Origin: Dastarcus helophoroides
Lineage: Eukaryota > Arthropoda > Insecta > Coleoptera > Bothrideridae
Direction of reading: 5' to 3'
DNA: 64,000 nucleotides
Assembly: GCA_028583605.1 (NCBI GenBank)
Contig: CM053330.1
Span: 23,090,129-23,154,128, forward strand
In this document: positions 10,631-21,960 of the stretch, piece after piece
Numbering within the stretch: position 1 is the first letter of the stretch
How the letters are laid out: each line of letters starts with the position of its first letter
Translations under genes and position numbers: made by a program
The notes under the pieces: generated by a model
Database searches by the model: none
Told to the model about the DNA's origin: nothing
What the model saw: only the letters and a program-made list of their open reading frames with translations

Positions 10631-13230
10631 CAGGTAGGCATGAGTGGAAAAATATGAATCAATACCAAGGTTGCTGTTTTGCCAATAAATACTGGTATTT
10701 CAAGGAATAATCTCGAATTTCGATTCGCGATTTTTACACACTACATATTTTGCAATTTTTACACGCTGGCCTCCTTGACAGCGATTCTCTTGTAACATTG
10801 GATCTTAAACATGTGTTGTACAGAGAAAACCAAAGCGCATTTAGGGTGCAATTCAATGTCTTTGTTGTGTAGGGTAGGGTTTCTAACTTTTCAGAGTCAA
10901 GTGCTTTCAATAATTTTAACTGCTTTTATTACATGAACAAGTTTTATAACCATTGCTTTTTTGTCCCTATTGACATAATTCTCGTAACTCAACGTGCAGA
11001 GGGTCACTTTGGTCTGCTAGCGGAATTCTCCTTACGGTTGTAAAGATCTAACACTTCTCAGCTAAGAACGTTTTAATATGGCAAAAATATTTTATATAAT
11101 ATAATTTAAATAAATTTCTGCTAAAATTGATTTGTTAAAAGCTCATTAAAGCAAATATATAATAAATACAATTTAATTTTGAATTTGTCACGAAATACAA
11201 GGAATATAACATTTAAATTTTGCTAGAAAAAGCCAGGAATCTAATCAAGATTTGTCAGTAATTTCCTATTTTGCAAGCTACTACACTAATCAGAACAGCA
11301 GCCCATCTGTGGCGAATTAGTCGGTCGGTATCGTAATGCAATGATTAAGATAACGGCCATAACCAGGTAAAATATCAAGGGAGAATTTGACTTGAAGAAT
11401 AAAAAAGAAAAAATATAAAATGCTCACGACACGTTTCGAGTTGAAAAGTAAAAAATATCACACTCACGACTTTAATTAAATACCGAAATTTCCAATTTTT
11501 TCTTGAAAGTTCGTTCGAAAATACAAAATAACAAATTTGTAAATTTACAATTCTAAATTTTGAGAAAAAGTGAGATTTTGCACACGTTGGAATTACTAGA
11601 ATAATAAACATTTTGTTAAAAAAATGTCTCGAATTTTCCAATTTAAAGGTGAGTTATTAGGAAAAATTTTTTAAAAATAAAATTTTGAATCGAAGGAAAA
11701 AAGTAGCAAGTTCAACTTGGAATTTTGAAAAGACATCGTTAATGCGGACAATCTTTCCTGGCATAATGTATTTTCTTAAAAAGTTTTTATTCTTTCCAGA
11801 TTGGAGAAGCACCATTTTGCTTCAGCAGAAGCCATTGGGATAGTTATCAGGATTTTTAAAAGATTTAGAGTTTCACTAAGCTCCCTGTTTTCTGAAATAA
11901 TGTTATAGAGTACAAGTAAACCAAAAGCCGATTTACACTTTTCTGTTTCGCAAATTACAGTTAGTTCAGTTCCTAGTTTTTGTAAATTAAAAAATGGATG
12001 AACCTTGGCAGTTTCTTTAAAAATTTTTTCGGGAAAAGCGATTCTATGTTGGTTAAACTTTTCAAAAAAAAAAGGTTGCTACAATTAAAAGGCCAGTGAA
12101 GCTGAATCGTTTTTTAGCTTAGCAGATAACAATGTCTCGTAGGTACTTCTTTAGCATCGCGAACTACTTCTGTTAAAACTTCGCATTTTACAAAACACCG
12201 TCTGCACAATATTTAAGTCTGGAATAGGTCATCCAGGTGGCTTAATTTCCAGTTTTTTCGACACAGATCGGTTACAGAATGGCTGTGCAATTAAACTTTG
12301 TTCTGAATTAATTTTTATTTGTCTTTCAAGACTCGCAACATTACCCGATGATGGATTATAATAGCGAATCGATATTTGCTTTGCACCCACAAGCACAACC
12401 TAATGCTTGCTTATGGACAAGTATTGTAAGCGAACAAAATATAAGTTAAGGCGCAGGTGCATAGCATATGTGTAAAGCAAAGTTTGCAGTCTAGCCTGCA
12501 AACTTTGCAAACCATGAACCCAATATGTTGTCAAATGCTTACGCATCGGCGGAATCCTCAATATTCAGCAGTATGTTTGGTAGCGATAAATCTGTTATCA
12601 ATAAATATAATAAACAACATAAAGAAAAATTTACTTTCTTTTTTATGCCAGCGTTTTTTTTTTGGAGGTTGCGCAAACCTGCAAATCTTAGCACTAGCCG
12701 CCACTGTCGTTTAGTAATTTCTAATTTCTAACCCGATTATTCTGATTTATTTTATGTTCTTATAAAGTTAAGGTTTTTCTTAACTTCGTCCCATTCTAAA
12801 TCTGTAAATTGCCAGGTAGGCGTGAGTGGAAAAATATGAATCATTACAGCACCCCATCTGTTGCGAATTAGTCGGTCGGTATAGGAATGGAATGATTAAG
12901 ATAACGGGTATAACCAGGTAAAATATCAACGGACAATTTGTAAAAGATTTCTAGAAAGTTCTGATTTCGTGATTAAAGTGGAAATATGAAGAGAAGAATA
13001 AACTTGTAAATTCACAATTCGAAAGTTTGAGAAAAAGTTATGATTTTAAAAATAAAAAGATATTTTTCCAACGTCTATAAAACGTTGAAATTACTAGAAT
13101 AATAAACATTTTGTTAAAAAAATGTCTCGAATTTTCCAATTTGAACGCGAGTTATTGGGAACAATTTAAAAAAAATAAAATTTTGAATTGAAGGAAAAAA
13201 GTAGCAAGTTCAACTTGAAATTTGAAAACA
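10631..13230. repeat. Duplicated segment, two direct copies with different insertions
   Basis: Copy 1 starts ccaggtaggcatgagtggaa at 10631 and resumes at about 11291 (cccatctgtggcgaattagt) to about 11737. Copy 2 (12811-13226) carries the same blocks contiguously. Copy 1 is therefore split by about 630 bp of unrelated sequence (10665-11290). The hAT relic sits between the copies. The shared block runs on through catacagt-free AT sequence to gtagcaagttcaacttg in both. Confidence 0.75.
11737..12706 (-). pseudogene. hAT transposase relic (ZMYM1-like), copy 1
   Basis: On the minus strand the element starts with CAGTGGCGGCTAGTGCTAAG (12706-12687), a hAT-like terminus. Farther in come fragments typical of ZMYM/hAT transposases: KPPG.PIPDLNIVQ near 12220, then a C-terminal stretch near 11750-12060 reading HPFFNLQKLGTELTV, LNLLKILITIPMASAEAK, CFSNLERIKTF and ENTLCQERLSAL. 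This is the hAT dimerisation domain (usual form ...PVTSASAERSFSTLKRIKTYLRNTM). Stops and frameshifts interrupt every domain. The other terminus is missing: the copy ends abruptly at about 11737 after the dimerisation domain. A second copy lies at 24331-25090. Confidence 0.85.
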
Positions 13231-13868
13231 TTTTTCTAAATACATTTATTTATTTTTACTTTAAATTCTAACTTTAAATTTGCAATTCTTGTTTTTTTTC
13301 CCTAAAATGTTGACTTCAAATGGAAATTATTTAATTAATAACGAGTTGTAAATTAAAAGAATAAATTTCACGATTTTTTTTAATTTGGAGTTATTTCTTA
13401 AAAGTTACTGTATTCGTTTAGTAATTTCTAATTTTTCTAAAAATTTGGAAATTTTGAACAATATATTCCAAGTTAAAGATGAAAATTTGGCTTAAAAATT
13501 CGAAGTTAATAGAATGTCTTAAACTCTATAAAAAAAGGTGTTTTGTCAAAGTTTCATAATTTAAAAGTATATTCATCGAAGTGAAACTTCCCATCCCATC
13601 ACGCGGCGACCTTGGACGTATCAATAAGAGAAAATAATTATTATTTGATTTGTGGTGTAGATCTTGGATAAATGACCAACACCGTAAAGAACTCTGTTTT
13701 CCCCTGCCAAAGTGTAATAGTTTTACTATTGACCACTAGGTACCAGCACTTCCTTATCAACGTTTTGGAGTATGCATAGAGAAAAGTGGTATACGCATTT
13801 TGTGATAAGGTTTGCATATCTAATATGTATTCAATCAACGTTATTAGGAACGACAGGTTACCTTTAGA
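13231..13868. other. AT-rich sequence without recognised features
   Basis: A, T-run sequence followed by 13560-13860 of more balanced composition. The open frame at 13641-13838 (minus) has no family likeness. I see nothing else here. Confidence 0.5.
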
Positions 13869-13930
13869 CCAGGGGTTCCCAAAGTGCGACCCGCAATGCC
13901 TGTGAATGCGGCCCGCGATAACGAAGCGAT
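13869..13930 (+). mobile_element. hAT-type terminus (MITE or hAT end)
   Basis: The phrase caggggttcccaaagtgcga, followed by gcggcccgcgataa, is the stereotyped end of many animal hAT elements (CAGGGGTTCCCAAACT-like with a GCGGCCCGC block). Only one end is recognisable; AT-rich DNA follows to 14195. Confidence 0.6.
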
Positions 13931-14195
13931 ATATTACATTTTTATTAAAAAATAAATAGGTAAATAGTAAAATAAATAATAAATATTACAAATAAAATAT
14001 TGTTTAGTTTATATAAATAGAATATTGTTTAGTTTATATAAAAAAATATTTTACATTTGTTTTTGTTAATAAATAATAGATTATTAGTTTGTAATACTTG
14101 TTGCTATGGTTACAGTTCTGTATTTACCATAAGTGTGATTTTACTTTCGTGTTAATAAATTGTGTGATTTTATAATAATTTTTGTTACAATTAAA

Positions 14196-16487
14196 GATTT
14201 AGGATTCGAGTAATTGATACGACGATTCGATCAATACTAATTTTATTAAAAGTAAAAATCTAAGAACTATGACAAATGAAAATGTGATGTTAAACAAGTT
14301 TTAAATAATTAATGTAAAATAATCATATGGCATGCATATTTAACAAAATGCACCGGTTGGCGGTCACTGGTTCAACCGTCCATCGTGAATTCTATTGAGC
14401 CTTGCAACAATTTTTATAAACCTGATTAGTGAGAATTTATTAAATTTTAAACAATTACATAAAGAAATCAAAACAATTTAAGGAATTTGGAAAACAATTA
14501 AGTGTGTCAGGTTGAATGACACCTTACAAATAAAGATACAAATGATTTAAAATCTGTTTAATAGAAGATTAAACATATTGCCGCCTCGACAAGTTTAAAG
14601 ATCTATTCAAACGCTCAGCTCAGCAGAATTTTTTCATCCTAGGCCGTGGATTGTTGAGCTTCTGGTGTCCTGGGGCATTGTCACTATAACAAATGCTGAC
14701 AACAGTATTGTGCTCCTTTACTTATTTATAATGTTAGTAAACATAACTGACCTATTTTACATATTGTAGGTTAGTAGATTTAATTGTTTAATCCCTTAAT
14801 TATAAAACCCAATTACAAAAAACAAAAACCCTTTTAATTATATATTTAAATGAACTTAACTTATTTTAGTCAAGAGGATCCTCCTGGAGAGTCTGTTTGA
14901 GTGTTCTCATCTTCAGCTTCCATGTCCCCTTGACCGGTGCTGGTTGCTTTTGGAAGTTTGATGTGGTTGACGGTTCCTTTGACTTAGTCAAATTTGCCGC
15001 CATCGACCCAACACATTCAGTCACTTGTAACTTTTCTTGCCTCGTGCCTTGTCGGTGTTGTTGCCTTTTCTTCCTCATTAACTTTAAAGTAGATCTTTGT
15101 ACGACCACCCCTCCTGATCTTTTTAGAGTGAGAATTCTAACCAACTCTTCTTTTTCATCAGGCGCGTCTTTTCTCCTTTTTGAAGACCAATCTAGCGTTG
15201 CAGTTATCTGTGTACCTTTCTCCTTCCTTCTTTCAGGTTGCACTTTTTGATAAATGACTGCCCCTCTCGCATTTTGAGAAGAGTCGCAGAATGCAGCAAC
15301 CTCTCCTCTCTTCACGGTTTGGATAGCTGTCCACTGACATGTTGGTCCTCCTGAAATTGAAGTTGTACTTTTCCTTGATTCTTCTCTTCTTTGCATTTCG
15401 GGAATGTGCTTTTCAATTTCACTTTTAATCCATCCCATTTCGTCCAGCTGGTAATGGTCTATTTGTAAATTAGCTTCTAGTTCCTCTGCTAATTTCTTTT
15501 CTTTACTTTGGCCTTCACTCGTTTTCTTCACAATTTTCTTTATGCCATTTGCCAAAGTATGTACATAATTTTGGATCTCTTTATAAGTGGGCCCTTCATC
15601 GTATAAGACTTGAGGGCCTATCGGAGTTGTAATCGTTGGTGTTTCTGTGTTTCTAGCTGACTTGTCTTCTATTTTCTCATTTAATTTAAACAAAACATCT
15701 CTTACTTGCAGCGATATTTTTTTGTGCCACTGTTCCTTGTAGGTCTCCTTCTTTTACTAATGTCCACAGTTCTTTTATATTCCCTTGAACATACTTCCAT
15801 CCATGCGTCACATTTTTGGCAAAGTCCATCTCTTCTCGCAGCGCTTCAATGTTTACTGCTTATTCGATTAGTTTTTCTGACATTTTCCTACTGATGACTG
15901 CCATAGTGGAATGTCTTTTGTTTCCTTTTTTTTTGTAATTGAATCTTTTTTTTTAAGATTCGTATGTTTTTTGGAGATTTCTTCCCCAAGTACTATTTGT
16001 GTCTTTATGGAAGTTGGTAAATCTTTCATAAAACAAGTTTTATTTTAAGAAAAATGAATAACTTCACTTCCCTTTTTCCGGTCACTTTTCTTTTCAATTC
16101 TTAGGTATTTTGTCCACGGCTTAAATTTTTGCTCGAAGGACCATGTTTAGGATTCGAGTAATTGATACGACAATTCGATCAATACTAATTTTATTAAAAG
16201 TAAAAACCTAAGAACTATGACAAATGAAAATGTGATGTTAAACAAGTTTTAAATAATTAATGTAAAATAATCATATGGCATGCATATTTAACAAAATGCA
16301 CCGGTTGGCGGTCACTAGTTCAACCGTCCATCGTCAATTCTGTTGAGCCTTGCAACAATTTTTATAAACCTGATTAGTGAGAATTTATAAAATTTTAAAC
16401 AATTACATGAAGAAATCAAAACAATTTAAGGAATTTGGAAAACAATTAAGTGTGTAAGGTGAATGACACTTTACAAATAAAGATACA
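14196..16487 (-). mobile_element. LTR retrotransposon with both LTRs and no pol
   Basis: Two direct repeats of about 344 bp, 14196-14540 and 16144-16487, are roughly 96-97% identical. On the minus strand the 5' LTR (right copy) runs TGTATCTTT...CCTAAACA. It is followed at once by TGGTCCTTCGAGC (16143-16131), in the place of a primer-binding site. Internal DNA is only about 1.6 kb and encodes one basic protein (14866-15693) plus a broken upstream frame. No protease, reverse transcriptase or integrase is present, so this is a deletion derivative or a non-autonomous element. No clear target-site duplication. Confidence 0.85.
14866..15693 (-). CDS. Gag-like or chimeric ORF of the pol-less LTR element
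   Basis: An open frame of 275 codons inside the LTR element, Lys/Glu/Thr-rich and basic at the C-terminus, with no membrane segment or zinc knuckle. A central stretch (AAFCDSSQNARGAVIYQKVQ) faintly resembles the RNase H start of BEL/Pao elements (FCDASxxAYGAVIY). That hints that the protein may be a gag fragment joined to a leftover of pol. Upstream in a different frame (15883 leftward) is a short coiled-coil-like stretch beginning MSEKLIE, broken by a stop. The presumed start follows a frame change, so the true N-terminus is unknown. Function otherwise unrecognised. Confidence 0.45.
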   Translation of the reverse strand: MFKLNEKIEDKSARNTETPTITTPIGPQVLYDEGPTYKEIQNYVHTLANGIKKIVKKTSEGQSKEKKLAEELEANLQIDHYQLDEMGWIKSEIEKHIPEMQRREESRKSTTSISGGPTCQWTAIQTVKRGEVAAFCDSSQNARGAVIYQKVQPERRKEKGTQITATLDWSSKRRKDAPDEKEELVRILTLKRSGGVVVQRSTLKLMRKKRQQHRQGTRQEKLQVTECVGSMAANLTKSKEPSTTSNFQKQPAPVKGTWKLKMRTLKQTLQEDPLD

Positions 16488-16490
16488 AAC

Positions 16491-16837
16491 TTTGATTAAA
16501 TATAGTATATGTATTCAATCAACGGCTGGAGTTTTCGCCGTGGCACTATTAGATTAATCGGGTAAATAATCTTAAAGCAAATTAACGGTCGAAGCACTAG
16601 GCACGTGTTCGGAATTCTCGGGTAGGTGTTCTTCATTCGGTGATGGAACTCAGAGAAAGTGAATAAAGCAAGGGTGGTTAATTACCAACCCTCCTCGTGG
16701 TGTTTTCCATTGGGGGGGGGACGATCGTGAATCGTCGGGGATGGAAATGTATTGGTCAATGCCTAGTGCTTGGATCCATCTAGCGGCGTCAGAGTGAGAG
16801 TATGAGCGGGAAAATTGAATTATTCCTGCTTCGGTGT
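16491..16837. other. Unassigned spacer between LTR element and THAP relic
   Basis: Contains a G-run (ggggggggg near 16712) and the complementary pair ggtggttaattacc. Possibly the decayed downstream part of the THAP-type transposase, but no catalytic motif can be read in any frame. Confidence 0.4.
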
Positions 16838-17488
16838 CACCCTTCATTATCCTTTAGGTGGTCATATGTTAAATGTAGTCTCAAACTTCTTATTATCTCT
16901 TCTTTTCGCTCCAATTGGAGTTTGAAGAGATAATTTTCAGCAGCAAGCACTGCTGATGACTCTTCAATAGGTTTAGCTTTTGTAAGCAGAATACCAGTTG
17001 TTGAAGGTTCTGGTTCGATCAGTGTATCATCAGATGATGAAAGTGGAGTAGCCAGGGTATGATCTTCATCCATTAATTTTTTTTTAATTTTAGGTTCACC
17101 ACTGTCAAGATAAACAAAAAGACTGATAATAAATAACATTCATTTTCAATATTGCTTACCTTGATTTTTCAACAATTCGTCCTTTTCTCTTCTCAGGTGT
17201 CAAATGATGTTTCCTAAACAGTTTTCCCACATTGTGAGAAAATATCTCTGGACCATTTTCCTTTTTTCCCTCCTTAAAGTGACAACTACATACTCTGTCA
17301 TGTGGCCCCGGCTTACTATCGGCTCGCCTACAGAATTTTCAGTTAAAATTGTAGTGTGTAAACATAACACAAATTACAGATCTTAGTTGCTTTAGCCATC
17401 TGTTCAGATCTTTCTCTTTAATTGGGAATCTAAAAAAACTACATGATTCCCTCAAGCTGTTGTGATTGCACGTAAGCGCCCAGCACGA
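16838..17488 (-). pseudogene. THAP-domain transposase-like gene relic with intron
   Basis: Exon 1 (about 17488-17161) encodes a THAP zinc-finger: SCWALTCNHNSL (first Cys pair), CSFFRFPIKEKDLNRWL (core aromatic/WL block), then [19 protein letters not shown] (the C..H pair). A GT-AG intron of 58 bp (17160-17103, GTAAGC donor, TTGACAG acceptor; exon 2 from 17101-17102) joins in phase to exon 2 starting GEPKIKKKLMDEDHT. Exon 2 ends FKLQLERKEEIIRSL, then TYDHLKDNEG and a stop. That block usually precedes a helix-turn-helix and DDE domain in THAP-bearing Harbinger-like transposases (ISL2EU/IS4EU type). Exon 1 has an internal TGA and no initiator Met, and the DDE domain is absent. Domesticated or dead; I favour dead. 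Confidence 0.75.
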
Positions 17489-17503
17489 TCTTGGAGTGAT
17501 ATT

Positions 17504-17860
17504 TTAATAAGAAAACTCTGTAAAATAATAAGACAATTCAATAACACGCCACAACATTCACTCATTAGTGAGGTTATATTCGAACAATTATGACATCCGA
17601 AGACTTCTATTTCATGATAGAAATCAATAAAACATGTCACAGTAATGATGATGATATCAAAATTGAGATACGTACTTCTAATATGTTTAAATATGTGTAT
17701 ATTTTAATATATCACTCACTATTATCCTTGCTTATTGTTTTCTGCAATAGTTACAGTGTTTGTTTTCCCCCAGTACCATGACCTGCGCTAACAAAATGAC
17801 GCTTGTTACGTATTTTCTAAACGAGCGTATAGGGAGCTGGCCACAAAGAAGTATTACATA
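17504..17860. other. Spacer without recognised features
   Basis: AT-rich with two short frames (17452-17640 minus, overlapping the THAP exon, and 17590-17781 plus) that have no likeness to known families. Confidence 0.45.
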
Positions 17861-17869
17861 TATGATCTC

Positions 17870-18711
17870 ACCCAAGCTATCTTAATCTAGATATAGCTGA
17901 CAAGGAAGCGTTCAACATATGGCTCAAGAACGGATCACTATATGGTGAACTTATAGGCTTTCTGATGGCGATCCAAGACAGGGTGATAAACACGAAAAAT
18001 TATCGAAAATATATCCTTAAAGAATCAAACGTAAACGATAAATGCAAAAGATGTGCACCAAATAAGGAAACTATCGAACATGTAATAGGAGGCTGCACTA
18101 CCCTTGCTCAAGTGGAATACACCTAGAGACATAACAACGTTGCCAATATCTCAATTTAGCGAATCAACTGAAACTCTTGAACACCGAATTACCGTATTAT
18201 AAATATGTTTCCTCCAATGTCCTAGAGAACAACAACTACAAAATATGAACAGATGTAAAAGTACAAGCCAACAGACCAGACATAGTTATCTATAATAAAA
18301 GAACTAATGAAATAGACATAATTGATGTTGCGATACCACTAAACAACAACCTCCAAACAACTTACGCTACAAAAATCAACAAAACCATTACGTTGTCGAA
18401 TGAAATAAATTAAATGTTGAAAGCAAAAAAGGTGACCATCAGATCTATAATAATCTCTGCCACAGGGATAATCCCTAAATCACTAACTGAAGAAACAGAA
18501 AAACACAATCTGAAATATCTCCTGCCGCTAATTCAAAAATCTGTTATTTTGGACACATGCCACATCGTCAAAAGGTACCTTAAGTTCAAAGAAGATTTGT
18601 AAACTTTATGCATAGTATAACTTGACCAAGATCGTTCGACGTACAAAGACCGCAACCATTAAGCCGTTTAAAACTGAGAACAATAAATTAAAATAAAAGT
18701 AATAATAATAG
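17870..18711 (+). pseudogene. R4/Dong-like LINE, 3' fragment (CCHC + restriction-like endonuclease)
   Basis: Fragment of the ORF C-terminus: EAFNIWLKNGSLYGELIGFL and a QDRVINTKNYRKYILKES block, then a CCHC finger (CKRC...EHVIGGC) with an in-frame TAG soon after. Next come traces of the endonuclease (ANRPDIVIYNK, IDVAIP) in shifted frames. The frame at 18414-18602 reads IIISATGIIPKSLTEE and TCHIVKRYLKF, the usual end. A short 3' UTR leads to a small TAA run at 18703-18711. 5' truncated and decayed. Confidence 0.8.
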
Positions 18712-19028
18712 TTGAAGAGCAACGTGTCAAAACAATCATGTTCATGGAATTCAAAGATGTAACGACGTAAGATCTAAAGGACGTACTAAAGAAAGCAGCA
18801 AACTGGAAACCTGGCGGGCCTTGCAAGATCACAAACTTATGGCTAAAAAAGCTAACAGCATTACATGAGATATTAGCAAAAGAAATTAACCGACTCATAA
18901 GAAACCCATAAGAAGTACAAAATTGGTTAACACGGTGTACTACTTTCTTGTTATCTAAGGGACCAAATACACATGGTCCACAAAACTTGTTTCTCAGTAA
19001 ACTAATTGCGGCTATCATCTCAAAAACA
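18712..19028 (+). pseudogene. LINE fragment, start of reverse transcriptase domain
   Basis: Plus-strand translation gives NWKPGGPCKITNLWLKKLT, then EINRLIRNP, a stop, NWLTRC and TTFLLSKGP. This is the RT0/RT1 region (WKxPGxDxIxNxWLK...PxWLTxGxTxLxPK) of CCHC/endonuclease-type LINEs. It begins directly after the TAA tail of the previous LINE fragment and ends at about 19028, 40 bp before another repeat. At least two in-frame stops. Confidence 0.7.
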
Positions 19029-19054
19029 ATATATGAGCTTTGATGGAACGGACT

Positions 19055-19172
19055 GGTCCTTGGTTATCTTCAAAAATTGAAATACAGAACTTGTCCCCTG
19101 AAACCAAGAAAGATTAAAAAACACAACAAAGGTTGCTCTAACGCGTTTCGACAGCCAAGCTGTCATCTTTGT
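19055..19172 (+). repeat. Dispersed palindromic repeat, copy 1
   Basis: Contains gaacttgtcccctgaaacca, then caacaaaggttgctctaacgcgtttcgacagccaagctgtc. The last part is a hairpin (gacagc-caa-gctgtc). The same sequence recurs inverted at 44410-44513 and as a full fold-back at 62828-62998, so it is a small interspersed family or one arm of a larger element. Confidence 0.8.
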
Positions 19173-19709
19173 AGTAGCTTCCGTCTTAGGTATATTTTGG
19201 TGATTTTTCTACGTCTCCGTTAGGTAAATTGCGTGATTTAAAATCACCTGGCGCCCCATTTAGGTGTTCTTTAGCCGTCGTGCCGCGCAGTTACCAAATT
19301 TCATTCAATTTAAGCGGAATCTTGGACTTGGAAAAATTTTCACTCTCCAGTTCCGGACTTGTAAATTTTTAGGAAGTTTTTTACTCGCTATAGTGTCACA
19401 TTGCCCCAAACGCGGGGTCCTCACGGGAGTGTACGACTCCCAGCCTGTAATAAGAAGAGGCTCTTGCTCTTTCCCCAACGCTAGCCGGCGATAGTGAAGG
19501 AAATTATTTCATAGATTGATAGTGGCACCTAGAAGAATTTCTCTTAAATTATAAATACTAAGCCACGACTCCTTCACTGGCGAAAAATTCCGTAACACAG
19601 GATACTTTTAGTATATTTCCAGGATACTTCTGGGATAAAGCACCTACACTTTCAGATGTTTTCTTTTTTCTGAGAATCTAACATGTCTTCATTTTGTGCG
19701 GCCTCTTCC

Positions 19710-19764
<55 letters not shown>

Positions 19765-20635
19765 CTTCTTCGCATTTGGCACTTGTCTCATTTGTAATTG
19801 TGCTGATGGTTCCCCTTACAAGTCTGTATTGTGTATTTATCTGTACAAGAAGGAGTCTCGAAATGATACTGAAAGGAACCGTGAAAACAGAAATTTATAC
19901 AACCAGGATAAGTGATGGAATAAGGCTTTAGTCATAACCAAGTTAAAAAATAGTTTTAGGTTAAAAGGGTAATTTACCCTTTAAATATACGTTACTATGA
20001 CGAACAATTTAGCACCTGATTTTTATAACTTACCAAGTACACTTTTTTGGTTTATTACAATTTTTATTAACATTATTGCTTCAGTAGTCATCTTTTGAAG
20101 GATATATTATTATTCGAAAACGAATAAGTGTCTGTCTTTTTCTACTGCATATGTTTCCAAAGTATATTGTGGTTCAAACTACGTATGTATTAAATTGAAA
20201 AAAAATTTATATTGATTTAAATACAATTTTTAGACAAAACAGTTAAACCAGAATTACTATATACAATTTTATTGACATAAAAATCGTTTTACAATACAAC
20301 TCCCCTGCTCATACTCACGGCTGCTCTAATTCCGATAAACTAATATTTCCTTATGTAACCCTGATATTTCTACCGAAGGTCGGTTCAAGGTTAACAGCAA
20401 ACCAACTCTGATCTTTCTTTCTGTTTTTAGTCTGAAGTTTCTTATTCTTGTGCCTAAATGCCCACAATATTATATATGCTTAACAAATCATTATTTCTGT
20501 TTTTAGTACTGGATGTGGTGACATAATTTTAAATATTTTTATTATCATGTTTATCATCCCGCCTCTGGTTAATGATATCAAATTCTAAATTCACTAACAT
20601 CAACAAGTCAGTCAATAATGGCGCTTGGGCGGTAC
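19173..20635. other. Intergenic DNA with (CT)n microsatellite, no gene seen
   Basis: A pure CT tract lies at about 19717-19759; the open frames crossing it read Ser-Leu or Leu-Ser repeats and are artefacts. The block acctggcgccccatttaggtg near 19247 looks like a primer-binding region of an LTR element, but I find no LTR around it. The remainder is AT-rich without recognisable features. Confidence 0.45.
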
Positions 20636-20925
20636 CCTTTGATGTGTGCCGACAAAAGATTCCCATGATAAGGTAAGAGCGGCACGTGGGTAAATACCCT
20701 TTGATGTGTGCCGATAAAGGTTCCCACGGTCCAAGGTCAAGAGCGGCGCGTGGGAGGATTCCCTTTGATGCCCGCCGACAAAGGTTCCCACGGTCCAAGG
20801 TCAAGAGCGGCGCGTAGAGGAATTCCCTTTGAGGCCGCCGACAAAGGTTTCCACAGTCAAAGGTCAAGAGCGGCGCGTGGGGGGGATTCCCTTTGATGTC
20901 CGCCGACAAAGATTCCCATGGTCCT
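20636..20925. repeat. Minisatellite, about 63-bp unit, 4.5 copies
   Basis: Unit of the form cctttgatg-gccgacaaagg-ttcccacggtcc-aaggtcaagagcggcgcgtggg repeats at about 20637, 20698, 20761, 20824 and 20888, with 5-15% divergence and small length changes. It is locally GC-rich. Long frames exist on both strands because the unit length is near a multiple of three; I do not regard them as genes. Confidence 0.9.
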
Positions 20926-21099
20926 CAGAATTTTCCCAGGCTCAACTAACGCCATACCTACTATTGCAAACTTATAAAAAAATCTTTGACACGTATTCCT
21001 TCTTTCATTCTCTAAGTAGGTAAAGTACATAGTTAGAAATAGGTGTTTTAAAAATGTTTCCTTTTACCCTTTCTGTTTTCTGAAAATTCCTTTTAAATT

Positions 21100-21960
21100 A
21101 ACATATAATTTTATGCAAAAATACGAAAATCTTTTCTTGAAATTACAAATTTTCTCTGAAAATTGTTTTTTTGTTGGCATTTTCTCTTAACTCTGAAACT
21201 TCAACTTTTTTTCGAAAAATTTGACTTTGAAACCAGTTTTTTCCAAATTTCCACCAAATGTTCACCTTTTTTCTTTTAATTTGTGCCTTTTGGAATGTCG
21301 TCATCTTTTTAAACTTTGGTTTTCTAATAATTTTGACTTTTTTTTTTAACAATTCGACTTTTGGAAAATGTTGACTTGGTTGGAATTATTCTTTTGTTTA
21401 CTTTTTTCAAATGTCGAAATAGTAAAAAAAGCAGAATTTTTTTAAGAAAGTCGCAATCTACAACAAAATAAAAGATTTCTGAAAAAATTGAAATTTTGAA
21501 AAATTAGGAAGTTCCAAAAATAGCAAAATTTTAGAAAAAGGGAAAATTTTGAAATTGTAACAATGTTCTAATTAAGTCAAAATTTTGATCATTTTTTAAA
21601 TGAGAATTTGAAATAAGTTGAAATTTTAAAATGTCCAAGTCGAAATCATTAAAAAAAGTAGAAATAAAAAATGTCAAAATTTTCAAGAAACACTAAAGAT
21701 TTCGAAAAAAATTTGAAAATAAGTATCAGAAAATAGGAATTCTTAAGAAAAGTATTAAAGAAAAATATTAGGTAAGTGGTCGAAATTTTCAAAACTAAAT
21801 AAGGAAAAGTCGAAATTATCATAAAAATTAGATGTCAAAAACATTCATAATTTTCAAAAACAGTTAAACGTTTCAAGATGTCGAAATTCTGAAAAAAATT
21901 GAGCTTTTCGAAAAAAAGTAGATTTTCAAAAAACTGTCGAAATTTTGAAAAAGAACCAAA
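21100..21960. repeat. AT-rich degenerate low-complexity tract
   Basis: Same family of phrases (gtcgaaattttgaaaaa on either strand) as at 1-600. The orientation flips at about 21360: left of it the complementary phrases dominate, right of it the direct ones. Confidence 0.65.

Noticed and set aside
19245..19265. Primer-binding-like block acctggcgccccatttag
   Set aside because: No LTR on either side, so it was left as unassigned sequence.
19683..19931. Ser/Leu repeat frames
   Set aside because: Created by the CT microsatellite.
20529..20909. 126-codon minus-strand frame with repeated GNLCRR
   Set aside because: Consequence of the 63-bp minisatellite; overlapping frames on the other strand are equally open.
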